This document shows, piece after piece, positions 50,898 to 59,392 of a stretch of DNA of 64,000 nucleotides; positions within the stretch are counted from its first letter, which is position 1; every line of letters starts with the position of its first letter. Position numbers and translations under genes: made by a program. The DNA is from Blautia pseudococcoides. GTDB taxonomy: Bacteria; Bacillota; Clostridia; Lachnospirales; Lachnospiraceae. Location of the stretch: the NCBI RefSeq assembly GCF_001689125.2, contig NZ_CP015405.2, forward strand, positions 4,098,501 through 4,162,500, written 5' to 3'. Below the pieces are notes generated by a model. That model was not told the DNA's origin and made no database searches. It was given only the letters and a program-made list of their open reading frames with translations.

Positions 50898-51728
50898 TCA
50901 ATTATCCAGTTCAGAAATATTTTTATAAAAATCAACTATGATCGGTGTATGTTTCCAGGTCCTTTCATTTTCAGGTGGTAATTGCATATAATCTCCATAT
51001 AACATACTTAAACAAGAATCATAATCCCTAAAACGATAATATTCTCTTCCCGAAAATTCACAAAGTACAAGGTTCTCAAAAACATCTGCCGAATATAGAT
51101 TTTTAACTTCTTCTAAAGTACACGCTATCATATATTTCAATACATTTTTATTGTCAAACTTCATTATATTTTTGCATACCCATTTTTTTAGCACAACTTG
51201 ACATTTACGGGGAATATGGAGAAGAAAATTTTCAGTCATAGAAATTATCGGATTAGGTATTCCGCTGCCATGTTCTTTCGTATACAACAAATCAATTGCT
51301 ACAGATATTTTTTGAACCATTTTTTGTACCGATCTTTCCGGCACACGATCCGCAGCAAATATATCTACAAATATTCCTTTATGGTATTCTCCTGTATCAT
51401 CTTCTTGGAGAAATGTAGTATTATATTTTCTTACTTTAGTAAAGTTTTGAGTAAAATCGCAATTTGTCTTCTTATTCTGTAATATATAATCCTTTAGCTT
51501 ATATGCGCTCCACACCTTTAAAAACTTAACATAATCCTCTCTTGGCATACATATATCTATATCATCATCCCATGGAATAAAACCATTATGACGTACCGCA
51601 CCAATAAGGGATCCGTATATTAATGAATATCGTATATGATTCTCAACGCATATTTTATGTACAATGTCCATTATCTCCAATTCTATTTGTTGAACACCCT
51701 GTATAATTGTTAATTTATCACTTATCAT
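50898..51728 (-). CDS. licD: LicD-family phosphotransferase (phosphocholine transferase candidate)
   Basis: A 276-residue LicD protein. Its diagnostic block is YSLIYGSLIGAVRHNGFIPWDDDIDI (key part GAVRHNGFIPWDDDIDI), the nucleotidyltransferase-like site with the paired Asp. LicD proteins transfer phosphocholine or a similar phospho-group from its CDP form to glycans. This gene connects the capsule cassette with the lic operon at 23666-27322. The AT-rich sequence fits the cassette, not the lic operon. The start codon at 51728 lacks a strong ribosome site. Confidence 0.93.
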   Translation of the reverse strand: MISDKLTIIQGVQQIELEIMDIVHKICVENHIRYSLIYGSLIGAVRHNGFIPWDDDIDICMPREDYVKFLKVWSAYKLKDYILQNKKTNCDFTQNFTKVRKYNTTFLQEDDTGEYHKGIFVDIFAADRVPERSVQKMVQKISVAIDLLYTKEHGSGIPNPIISMTENFLLHIPRKCQVVLKKWVCKNIMKFDNKNVLKYMIACTLEEVKNLYSADVFENLVLCEFSGREYYRFRDYDSCLSMLYGDYMQLPPENERTWKHTPIIVDFYKNISELDN

Positions 51729-51828
51729 ATTTCATTTTTTTATCCTTTTAATTTATTATTTAACCGATACAATCGACAAAATATACGTTATTACTCACTT
51801 AAATTGGATCAACTTAAATATGAAGGTA

Positions 51829-52527
51829 TTACCTTCCAAAAAACCTCATAAAATCCTTCCCTAAAATCCTGTGTAACGGTCTCCCTATATTGCTTCGTAT
51901 TCTTTGTTTTTTGCTCATCCATGTTCCTGCATACCAATGAATAGAATACGTCTGCTTAACTATATTTAATCTTCCGGTTGGGGCATCATAGGGATTAAAG
52001 TAATCAGACGATAATATTACACCGTACTTATTCGTCTGGTTTTTCCCGTTTTTTAAAATACCAAATTTAAGCAGCGCATCTGTATTTAGATGTGGGCAGC
52101 CAATTGTACCATGTTTTCCATCTGATAGCTTCTCATATTCTTTTATCATCTGCTGCACAATAACATTATGTGCTTCTGCACCAAACCCAAGACCAGTATT
52201 TACATACTCATTCGTTTCAAACCCGAAATAAGCTGGATATCTAAGCAGATCATCCAGGCTGCGAATAAGCTCTACATCCGTATCCAGATAAATCCCTCCA
52301 TATTCTTCGATAACTGCCAACCGAATATAGTCACTTAAAAATGCATATTTTTTATTTTCATAGCACCACTCTGTATATGGGTTTGTATTTATCTTAAAAT
52401 TATCCTCGTTCCATTCTATGATCTCATAGTCAGGGCAATACTTTTTCCAACTTACAATACACTTTTCGGTTAATTTAGGCTTAGTACCTTTACCGAACCA
52501 GCAATAATGAATTTTTTTAGGTATCAT
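51829..52527 (-). CDS. Sugar-binding-motif (DXD) glycosyltransferase, GT32-like
   Basis: A 232-residue enzyme starting MIPKKIHYCWFG. Its core is YAFLSDYIRLAVIEEYGGIYLDTDVEL (key part GGIYLDTDVEL with the DxD metal motif), typical of the Gly_transf_sug/OCH1-like family seen in capsule clusters. NTGLGFGAEAHN follows in the active-site region. Its start overlaps the stop of the upstream GT2 gene by 4 bases. A 100-base gap without a gene follows, before licD. Confidence 0.92.
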   Translation of the reverse strand: MIPKKIHYCWFGKGTKPKLTEKCIVSWKKYCPDYEIIEWNEDNFKINTNPYTEWCYENKKYAFLSDYIRLAVIEEYGGIYLDTDVELIRSLDDLLRYPAYFGFETNEYVNTGLGFGAEAHNVIVQQMIKEYEKLSDGKHGTIGCPHLNTDALLKFGILKNGKNQTNKYGVILSSDYFNPYDAPTGRLNIVKQTYSIHWYAGTWMSKKQRIRSNIGRPLHRILGKDFMRFFGR

Positions 52528-53447
52528 AACGTATCTCTCTTATTTGATATTTTTATATAATTAGCTAACAGCCATCCGGCGGGACTGCACAGTAACGCTA
52601 GTTTCTTGTAAGGCGACTGTGAAATATAATTTTTATTTCCGCAAAGTATACTACTTGAACAATAGTGTATACAGTCCATAATACATCTTTTATAGGAGAG
52701 ATCATACCTCATTCTGATTTTTCTCCACTCTGCAAACCCTTTAGGATTTACATAATACTGCCTTAACATATTGTTGCTTGAACCATCCTGTTGATATTCA
52801 ACATAACATAAAATCTTATTTAGAACTGCCAATTTGTAATCCTGATCTATAAGCAAATACTTATAAGACAAACTAAAATATTTCTCTCCCTCAAAAGTAG
52901 GATATGGAGGATATTTGTTGATTATATCTGTTCGGTAAACCTGCTTCTTGTCTCCTCGACCACCTGCTGCATAATAACCCGACAATGTGATTTCTTGTAA
53001 TCCCTTTTGAAAGTCCTTGCCTATAACTTTTCCAGTACATGAATCTGCATCTAATCCAACAATTCCAGCATAACCCTTATTTTTTATCTTACTCCATTTT
53101 TCTAAAATCAGCTCTACTGCATCTTCAGGCATATAATCATCAGAATCAATACATACATTTAGTTCCGTGTATATATTTTCATATGCGGTATTATGTGCCG
53201 TGTGCATTCCGCCATTTTTTTTATAAATATATTGAATCTCAAAATTATTATTTTCTTTTTTCCAGGAACATATTAACTCTGCAGTATTATCAGTCGAACC
53301 ATCATCCACAACTAACCAAATAAAATCTTTACATGTTTGCGCCTGGAGACTTTTATATGTTCTTATTAATGTATGGGCACGGTTAAATGCAGGAGTAAAA
53401 ACTGTCAATAATATACTCTCATTATATTCTTTGCTCTTATATCCCAA
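52524..53447 (-). CDS. Family 2 glycosyltransferase
   Basis: A 307-residue GT-A enzyme with LTVFTPAFNRAHTLIRTY, LVVDDGSTDNTAEL and CIDSDDYMPEDAVEL. A GGRGDKKQVYRTDII region and an aromatic C-terminus match the WcaA-like subgroup that often acts early in capsule assembly. Its first 11 bases overlap the end of the upstream GT4 gene, and its stop overlaps the GT32 start by 4. Confidence 0.9.
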   Translation of the reverse strand: MGYKSKEYNESILLTVFTPAFNRAHTLIRTYKSLQAQTCKDFIWLVVDDGSTDNTAELICSWKKENNNFEIQYIYKKNGGMHTAHNTAYENIYTELNVCIDSDDYMPEDAVELILEKWSKIKNKGYAGIVGLDADSCTGKVIGKDFQKGLQEITLSGYYAAGGRGDKKQVYRTDIINKYPPYPTFEGEKYFSLSYKYLLIDQDYKLAVLNKILCYVEYQQDGSSNNMLRQYYVNPKGFAEWRKIRMRYDLSYKRCIMDCIHYCSSSILCGNKNYISQSPYKKLALLCSPAGWLLANYIKISNKRDTL

Positions 53448-54549
53448 GGTAAAATCCCTCTATCCAATTAGCTGTTGTGCTTATATCATATCCCTGTTTC
53501 AAAATTTCCTGCCGGTGGCTATATCTGGGCTGTCGACTTTTCCCAATCAGCCTGTCTGCCCATACTTCCGGGCCACAGTCCAGGCTGCATTTTTCTATAA
53601 GATCTTCGGTAAGAATACATTCCTCAGAAATAGTATCCGATATCACGCACGGCAGGCCTGAAGTTTGTACTTCCACCAAAGTTAAAGGAAATCCTTCAAA
53701 AATAGATGGAAATACAAATATATCCATGGCCATTATGAAACAATCAACATCTCTTCTAACGCCTGTAAAAATTATATTAGAAATTATCCCACGTGTTATT
53801 GCCTTTTGTTCCATATGGTTCCTCATCGGTCCGTCACCTATAAAAAGTAATTTTGCGTCAGGTACTTTTTTCAGTATCTTATCAAATATATCTATCACTA
53901 ACGATTGATTTTTATATTTGTCGAATCTTCCGATATGCCCCACGCATAACTGGTCTTCCCTCAGTCCAAGCTCTTGTCTTACCACTACTCTTTTTTTTAT
54001 ATTAAATGCAAATTTACCAGTCTCTATTGCGTTATTCAGCACCCTGCATCGTGTACTGTTTCCAACCTTTTTTCCAAATCTTGTAATACCAGCCGTCTTC
54101 GAGCAGGAAAAAAAATAATTTGCAATATGTCTTGTTGGATAAGATAACATCCAATATAAAACCCCTTTTATATCTTGAATTCCGCCAGCACTATGGCTAT
54201 GCGAAATTGTATATAGTCCGTATTTCTTGGCCTCACTCAAATATATTGCTGCTGTACTTCCTATATGTCCATGGACCGCAATATATTTATCTGCGTGCAT
54301 TTGTAAAAACCTTTTCCACCATGCAATATAAGTCAAATGATTTATTCCTTGATATCTGGGACAATGAAACACAATCCCCCCCAGACTTAAAATCTCACTA
54401 TCAAATGCGGCCTCCGTTTCGGTATGCTCCACAAAATCAAACTGTATTTTGCTGCGATCAATATTTCTATACAAATTCATAATCATATTTTCAGCACCGC
54501 CGCGGTTCATAATACCAATAACTTGAAGTACCCTTATTGGTAATGTCAT
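53437..54549 (-). CDS. Family 4 (GT-B) glycosyltransferase
   Basis: About 370 residues. IMNRGGAENMIMNLYRNI at the N-terminus; VGHIGRFDKYKNQSL and the E-x7-E block FEGFPLTLVEVQTSGLP at the C-terminus (EpsF-like). ATG 54549 is chosen with GGGAGG 8 bases before; the ATG 2 codons earlier is too close to that site. It follows the polymerase gene by 19 bases. Confidence 0.9.
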   Translation of the reverse strand: MTLPIRVLQVIGIMNRGGAENMIMNLYRNIDRSKIQFDFVEHTETEAAFDSEILSLGGIVFHCPRYQGINHLTYIAWWKRFLQMHADKYIAVHGHIGSTAAIYLSEAKKYGLYTISHSHSAGGIQDIKGVLYWMLSYPTRHIANYFFSCSKTAGITRFGKKVGNSTRCRVLNNAIETGKFAFNIKKRVVVRQELGLREDQLCVGHIGRFDKYKNQSLVIDIFDKILKKVPDAKLLFIGDGPMRNHMEQKAITRGIISNIIFTGVRRDVDCFIMAMDIFVFPSIFEGFPLTLVEVQTSGLPCVISDTISEECILTEDLIEKCSLDCGPEVWADRLIGKSRQPRYSHRQEILKQGYDISTTANWIEGFYLGI

Positions 54550-54568
54550 GATCATAACCTCCCTAAAC

Positions 54569-55666
54569 TTAAAAGACCATATAGATAACATGCATTTGAT
54601 AATAATAGAACACCAAATAACATCCAACCATAATACAATAAATTAATCTTCTAACGGATTCAGAAAACAAATTATCTATTTCCCATGGTAATAAAATATA
54701 ACTATATAATGAAAAATATATTGGCAAACGTCCAATAAAAATCCCACTTGTAAAAGCAGAAACAATATACATACCAGCAGCAACAATTGACATATTTGTA
54801 CACAAATTTATAATAGGATTATTTTGATCTTGTATTTGTCTTCTTCCAAACCATGAGATAATCGCCGGTACGGAATACACAAGAACTCTCAACATATTAG
54901 TCCCATCATCGTTAAAATCATGCCAGTCAGATACAACATTTGTATATTGGGTCTCTGTCAGCATAAAGTCTAGGATATCTGTGAATTTACCCACAAAGAC
55001 CACTGCAAATACTACCCCTGCTAAGAATAGTATTGTTCTTTTATTCCAAGCCTTCCCTTGACATATAAAAACAAATGGAGCTACGATCAATGCGCTTCCA
55101 TGAAACTGTGATGCCAATAACAAAATAATAATAACTGGTATATATTTCTTTTTTAAGATCATATTAAAACACGCAAAAACAATTGTAACCGCCAAAAACT
55201 GGCGTAACCCATTAAATATCCAAGAAATATAGTCTGCCGATGCTATAAATAGGAATATAGAAATCATATAACGATCCGAATACCTACGATATACTTTTGT
55301 CAAAAGACAAATTTGTACAAACGTAATGGTTGCTAAATACCAGCCCACGTTATCTTTCCAAAAGATTCTCAACAAACACCCAAATAAATAAAAAGCCCTA
55401 TCTTTCGTCACCATAGACATGTACTCAGGAATCCCTGAAAAATTCTCAGGCATTCCAAAGTAAGAATTGATATAAGTATATGTATCTCCTAAGTAAACTC
55501 CTCTTATCCTCCAAACTGCCAAAGGTAAAAGGACCAAAAATGCATATACCGGATTTAACCTCCAGACATTCCTCCCATTTACTTCCTCCACTCTATCAAA
55601 GCATCCTGTGCATGCCACTATACCCGCAATTCCTACCCATAAAAGTATCAAAATGTATTCAGACAT
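54569..55666 (-). CDS. EpsG-family membrane polymerase (Wzy-like)
   Basis: A 365-residue membrane protein with about ten hydrophobic segments, of the EpsG type: VWRIRGVYLGDTYTYINSYF near the N-terminus and GLRQFLAVTIVFACFNMIL in the middle, with the conserved Arg-Gly-x-x-x-Gly-x-Asp block. It is the likely polymerase of the repeat units, working with the Wzx flippase at the distal end and the Wzz/CpsC regulator at the proximal end. The only polymerase candidate in the operon. Confidence 0.87.
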   Translation of the reverse strand: MSEYILILLWVGIAGIVACTGCFDRVEEVNGRNVWRLNPVYAFLVLLPLAVWRIRGVYLGDTYTYINSYFGMPENFSGIPEYMSMVTKDRAFYLFGCLLRIFWKDNVGWYLATITFVQICLLTKVYRRYSDRYMISIFLFIASADYISWIFNGLRQFLAVTIVFACFNMILKKKYIPVIIILLLASQFHGSALIVAPFVFICQGKAWNKRTILFLAGVVFAVVFVGKFTDILDFMLTETQYTNVVSDWHDFNDDGTNMLRVLVYSVPAIISWFGRRQIQDQNNPIINLCTNMSIVAAGMYIVSAFTSGIFIGRLPIYFSLYSYILLPWEIDNLFSESVRRLIYCIMVGCYLVFYYYQMHVIYMVF

Positions 55667-55711
55667 TGCCCTCTCTGCTCCTCAAAACAGTATCCATATC
55701 GCCTTCACCTA

Positions 55712-56845
55712 TCATCCATCAATCCACCTAACACTCTCCGCAACAACCCTCTTCTTATCAAATCTCTTTTGCATCCGAATCCGTCCACACCACCCCATAC
55801 TACACCTCTTTTCAACACTATCTGGACCATCTCCCCCAAGAAACAGTTCTATCTTGTCCGCTAAATCCTCACTATCTCTTACCTTCACAAGATACCCACT
55901 AACCCCATCCTCAACAGCCTCCCGACATCCCGGAATATCACTGGTAATAACGCACCTACCCGTTGCTGCCGCCTCCAGTAATACATTGCTCATCCCCTCA
56001 TGATAACTAGGCAATACTACGCAGTGAGCTTTCTCATAATAAGGCCTGGGATCTTCCTGAAATCCATGGAAAACTATAATGCCCTCTTTTACCAACATTT
56101 CTACCGTATCTTTATACTCATCCTCGAAAAATCCCACAAGATCCAAGATAAACCTATCCCCATATTTCTTTTTTATTTGTTTTGCCGCCTGAAACAGTTC
56201 ATCCATTCCTTTTTCTCTCATGATACGGCCCAAATATAAAATATGGATACTATTCTCTTCACTCGGATATTCTTTGTAAGCAAAATATTCCAGGTTTACT
56301 CCGGCGCCATTAAGTACCTTAACTCTCTCATTTCCAACAATTCCCCTGTGTATAAACTCCTCCGCATTGGATTTGTTTTCAAAAAATACCGTCTTTGCTT
56401 TTTTCAATGCTGCCATGTACATTAGACCAACAACTTGCGCCAGTCCCTTTTTCTGAAATGCGGTTCCAAGCCCTTGTACATTGCAGCAATATGGTATGCC
56501 TAATCTTTCGCAGGCAAATCCGCCGTAAATATTGGGCTTAATTGAATATGTAATAACCATGTCCGGGTGCTCATGCTTTAACAGTCTTAAATACATTTTA
56601 AAAAGGGCCATATCCGTCTTTGGATTCATCCCCCGGCGGTCAAGCCGGATATTAATACACTTACACCCTAATTCCCTGAAATCGTCCTCATGTCCTACAA
56701 ACGGCATAACCAAAATGACACTGCCCTTTTGAAGAAGATCCTGAATCAGTTCCCGTCTGAATTGCCACAGCATATAAGAATGATTTGTAAGGATCATATA
56801 CTTTTTTCTTTTCCTATCATCCTCTCTGCAAGTATCTGATTTCAT
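55712..56845 (-). CDS. Family 4 (GT-B) glycosyltransferase
   Basis: A 377-residue enzyme with MILTNHSYMLWQFRRELI at the fold start, YLGRIMREKGMDELF, and the E-x7-E block YHEGMSNVLLEAAATGRC, of the WbpX/CapM-like group that often adds the second sugar. It starts in an ATGA overlap with the sugar transferase gene, so it is coupled to the initiating enzyme. An internal ATG at residue 17 begins the conserved fold. Base composition begins to turn AT-rich downstream of here. Confidence 0.9.
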   Translation of the reverse strand: MKSDTCREDDRKRKKYMILTNHSYMLWQFRRELIQDLLQKGSVILVMPFVGHEDDFRELGCKCINIRLDRRGMNPKTDMALFKMYLRLLKHEHPDMVITYSIKPNIYGGFACERLGIPYCCNVQGLGTAFQKKGLAQVVGLMYMAALKKAKTVFFENKSNAEEFIHRGIVGNERVKVLNGAGVNLEYFAYKEYPSEENSIHILYLGRIMREKGMDELFQAAKQIKKKYGDRFILDLVGFFEDEYKDTVEMLVKEGIIVFHGFQEDPRPYYEKAHCVVLPSYHEGMSNVLLEAAATGRCVITSDIPGCREAVEDGVSGYLVKVRDSEDLADKIELFLGGDGPDSVEKRCSMGWCGRIRMQKRFDKKRVVAESVRWIDG

Positions 56846-57759
56846 TCTTTTTTTCGGCCACCCTTCCCCTGATGTGTCTTCTTACAGGCAGTAACCCCTG
56901 CAGCAATGCCAGTGGTACTTCCCACAGCCGCAATAGAAAGAGGGTTTGGTTTGTTCCTTCTGCTTAAATGTTTTCCCAAAGCTGTCAAGATCCAAATACC
57001 AATTATACTCACTACGGTTACGACTACAGCGCCGACCATAATATTATTTTTAATATCCTTATGTTCATATGTACCTGAAAAGAGTTCTGTTTCTTCTTTC
57101 TCTTCACTCTGATCCGGGGTTTCAGATTCTTCCATCGCGCCCATTCCGCCTTCTACAACACCCTCCATACTTAATACACTTCCTATTGTCCCCAAAAAGC
57201 ACATCAAATCCCTTTTAAAGCTCAGGTCCCGCACATACTCTCCATCAAACCGTGCCTTCACAGGAATCTCCAATTCATCCCTGCCGTTAATCTGAGCCCA
57301 GCCGGTAAGTCCCGGTTTAATGTTATTTGCACCATACTTGTCCCTCTCTGCTATCAGGTCATACTGATTCCAGAGAGCAGGCCGGGGACCTATAAGGGTT
57401 AATGTTGAGTTCACTACCTGCCAAAGCTGCGGCAGCTCATCCAAAGAAAATCTTCTCAAAAACTGTCCTGTTCTGGTTATATACGCCTGGGGATTACTCA
57501 GTAAATGTGTCGGTGTATCTTTGGGCGTATCTACATACATAGTACGAAATTTCCATATTTCAAATAATTCCTTATCTTTTCCCACACGTTTTTGTTTAAA
57601 TAAAACCGGACCAGGCGAATCCAGCTTTATCGCCAGAGCTATGATACCCATAACAGGAGTAAGGGCAACACTGGCGCCACCTGCGATCACTATATCCAAT
57701 GCCCTTTTGATCTGAAGGTACTTCTTCTGTTTTTCTGTCAATTCATACTTGACTTCCAT
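56842..57759 (-). CDS. Initiating sugar-phosphate transferase with unusual C-terminal membrane extension
   Basis: A 305-residue protein. Residues 10-205 are a bacterial sugar transferase (PglC/WbaP catalytic domain): membrane re-entrant helix 20-47, VLFKQKRVGKDKELFEIWKF, FLRRFSLDELPQLWQVVN, LIGPRPAL and KPGLTGWAQINGRDEL. It loads the first sugar phosphate on undecaprenyl phosphate. Residues about 206-305 are extra: an acidic linker, a strong membrane segment (about 242-262), a second Ala/Gly-rich segment (about 275-290), then a basic tail. Most relatives stop near 210. The start has GGGAG 9 bases before ATG 57759. Confidence 0.9.
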   Translation of the reverse strand: MEVKYELTEKQKKYLQIKRALDIVIAGGASVALTPVMGIIALAIKLDSPGPVLFKQKRVGKDKELFEIWKFRTMYVDTPKDTPTHLLSNPQAYITRTGQFLRRFSLDELPQLWQVVNSTLTLIGPRPALWNQYDLIAERDKYGANNIKPGLTGWAQINGRDELEIPVKARFDGEYVRDLSFKRDLMCFLGTIGSVLSMEGVVEGGMGAMEESETPDQSEEKEETELFSGTYEHKDIKNNIMVGAVVVTVVSIIGIWILTALGKHLSRRNKPNPLSIAAVGSTTGIAAGVTACKKTHQGKGGRKKE

Positions 57760-57833
57760 TGGTCTGTTCTCCCATGATCTACATTATATTATCAGATATT
57801 TTTGTACCCATCCGGATTTTAAGAGAAATCTTA

Positions 57834-58529
57834 CTATATGGAATTTCTTCTTCCCTTCCAAACCGCAACTCCCCCGATTCCAAGCATTCCAACCGCCCCC
57901 AAAGCAGCCCACATCACTCCATCATCCCCCGTCTTAGGCGACCTGACATCCGTAACACCTATCTTCGCATCCTTCTCCCTATACACCAGCACTACCGGAG
58001 AAGCCGAATGAAATGCCGACTTGATCTGATTATCACTGAGTTTTTCCGTCCTCAGCAGTTCCCAGCTATGCTTCTCACAAAAATGCAGTACAAACACCTC
58101 AATATTATCCGTCAGGTTATTTACCGTAAAAGTAACTTCCACCGGATTTTCCTCTGTGGGCACCGCATCTGCTATGGATAATTCCATAACCGGAGAGAGA
58201 AACTTAAACTCCTTCAAATCTGCCGCTTCCACTTCTATCTGGCTGTCCATCCTGATGATTGGTATATTTAGATCAGCCAAAGACAGTCCTGCAAATACGT
58301 CATTCAAAGTGCTGTCTACGTTAGCAGCATCAATGGATACAATAACATTTCTGACTTCCTCTTCATACTTTTCCGGAACCACACCCTCCAGTGTCACACT
58401 TCCCCGGCTGGCGCTCACCTGCGGCATATCAATACTTCCCACAATGCTGGGAGCCGCAAGTGCGGTCGCCGCTGAAGCCAATGTGATCAAAACTGCGGCT
58501 GCTATTGCCGCTGCTGCTTTCCTTTTCAT
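57834..58529 (-). CDS. Sortase-anchored surface protein (SPKTG signal)
   Basis: A 231-residue exported protein. Signal peptide about 1-25 (ALAA end), a mature beta-rich domain with few aromatics, then the sorting signal SPKTG at 197-201, a hydrophobic stretch and the tail KGRRNSI. ATG 58529 has AGGAGGGG upstream; the longer frame overlaps a region before the ribosome site and is rejected. It follows the class B sortase gene by 59 bases, so it is the obvious substrate. It may tie the polysaccharide machinery to the wall; no domain I recognise. Confidence 0.85.
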   Translation of the reverse strand: MKRKAAAAIAAAVLITLASAATALAAPSIVGSIDMPQVSASRGSVTLEGVVPEKYEEEVRNVIVSIDAANVDSTLNDVFAGLSLADLNIPIIRMDSQIEVEAADLKEFKFLSPVMELSIADAVPTEENPVEVTFTVNNLTDNIEVFVLHFCEKHSWELLRTEKLSDNQIKSAFHSASPVVLVYREKDAKIGVTDVRSPKTGDDGVMWAALGAVGMLGIGGVAVWKGRRNSI

Positions 58530-58588
58530 CCCTACCCCTCCTGCTTTTAAAGTTTTACTGCTGAACAATTCATAACCTTTTTCTATTC

Positions 58589-59392
58589 CTACCATTCCAC
58601 TGTCAAAACCGCCTGCACCAAATACCTGCTGTTATCCCCCGCCCTATGGCAGGTAGACAATGTCAATATTCGGTCATCTGTTGTGATCTCCATTTCCGTG
58701 TCAATATTTGCCTCAATGCTCCTCTGTTCTTTTATTTCCTCCAGATAGGACCTGTAAGCATCCTGGTTTCTGCAGTCAAAGCTTTTCAACAAATGCCTGT
58801 CATCATAACCATAGGCCGCAAATATTTTATATGTACGCACTGCATCTTCTGTATACACTTCTATTTCCCTGTGTTCCTCAAAAAATGTATTATCCTCAAA
58901 CGCGTGAAGACCGGCAAACATGGATCCATCCCGCATATTATGGCCATAGAGTACTGTATGCGCATCCGAAAAATCCAATTTATTTAGACCCTCTGAGAAT
59001 ATAGCACCTGCAGCATTTACCGTTCTGTCAATTCCATGTGTCATATAAAATGTATCGTCTGTCCTGCTTTGGACTACAGGATAATCAATCTCCGTACCCG
59101 GAACACGAAGCCATGCATAAATATCCGGATTTTCATTCTCCAACTTCTTAAAATCCACCGGAATATTCAAACTTTTTTTCACTGCTGTATCCGGTTTAAC
59201 CTCTTTCGGGGGGTCTGTCTCATCTTCTTCCCCCTCTATTACATCCTCCTCCCTTAACTGTTCATAACGCATGGCAGCATCCTGCCTTTGTCTTATGTCT
59301 TTCCATAGAAAAAACACACAAAATGCAGCCGCAAAAAAAGCCACAATCGCTGTTATATTCCAGAACAGCCGCCTGTTTTTATCATCTTTCAA
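58589..59392 (-). CDS. srtB: Class B sortase
   Basis: A 267-residue transpeptidase with an N-terminal membrane anchor (about 9-30), an acidic linker (45-70) and a sortase barrel. The catalytic residues are His151 (LYGHNM), Cys248 (TLSTC) and Arg256 (NSRYLVQ), matching class B. It cleaves a sorting signal and attaches the protein to the wall. Adjacent SPKTG protein is its likely substrate; a second SPKTG protein is at 6886-7191. It is encoded directly after the LCP gene with no gap, inside the capsule operon. Confidence 0.95.
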   Translation of the reverse strand: MKDDKNRRLFWNITAIVAFFAAAFCVFFLWKDIRQRQDAAMRYEQLREEDVIEGEEDETDPPKEVKPDTAVKKSLNIPVDFKKLENENPDIYAWLRVPGTEIDYPVVQSRTDDTFYMTHGIDRTVNAAGAIFSEGLNKLDFSDAHTVLYGHNMRDGSMFAGLHAFEDNTFFEEHREIEVYTEDAVRTYKIFAAYGYDDRHLLKSFDCRNQDAYRSYLEEIKEQRSIEANIDTEMEITTDDRILTLSTCHRAGDNSRYLVQAVLTVEW

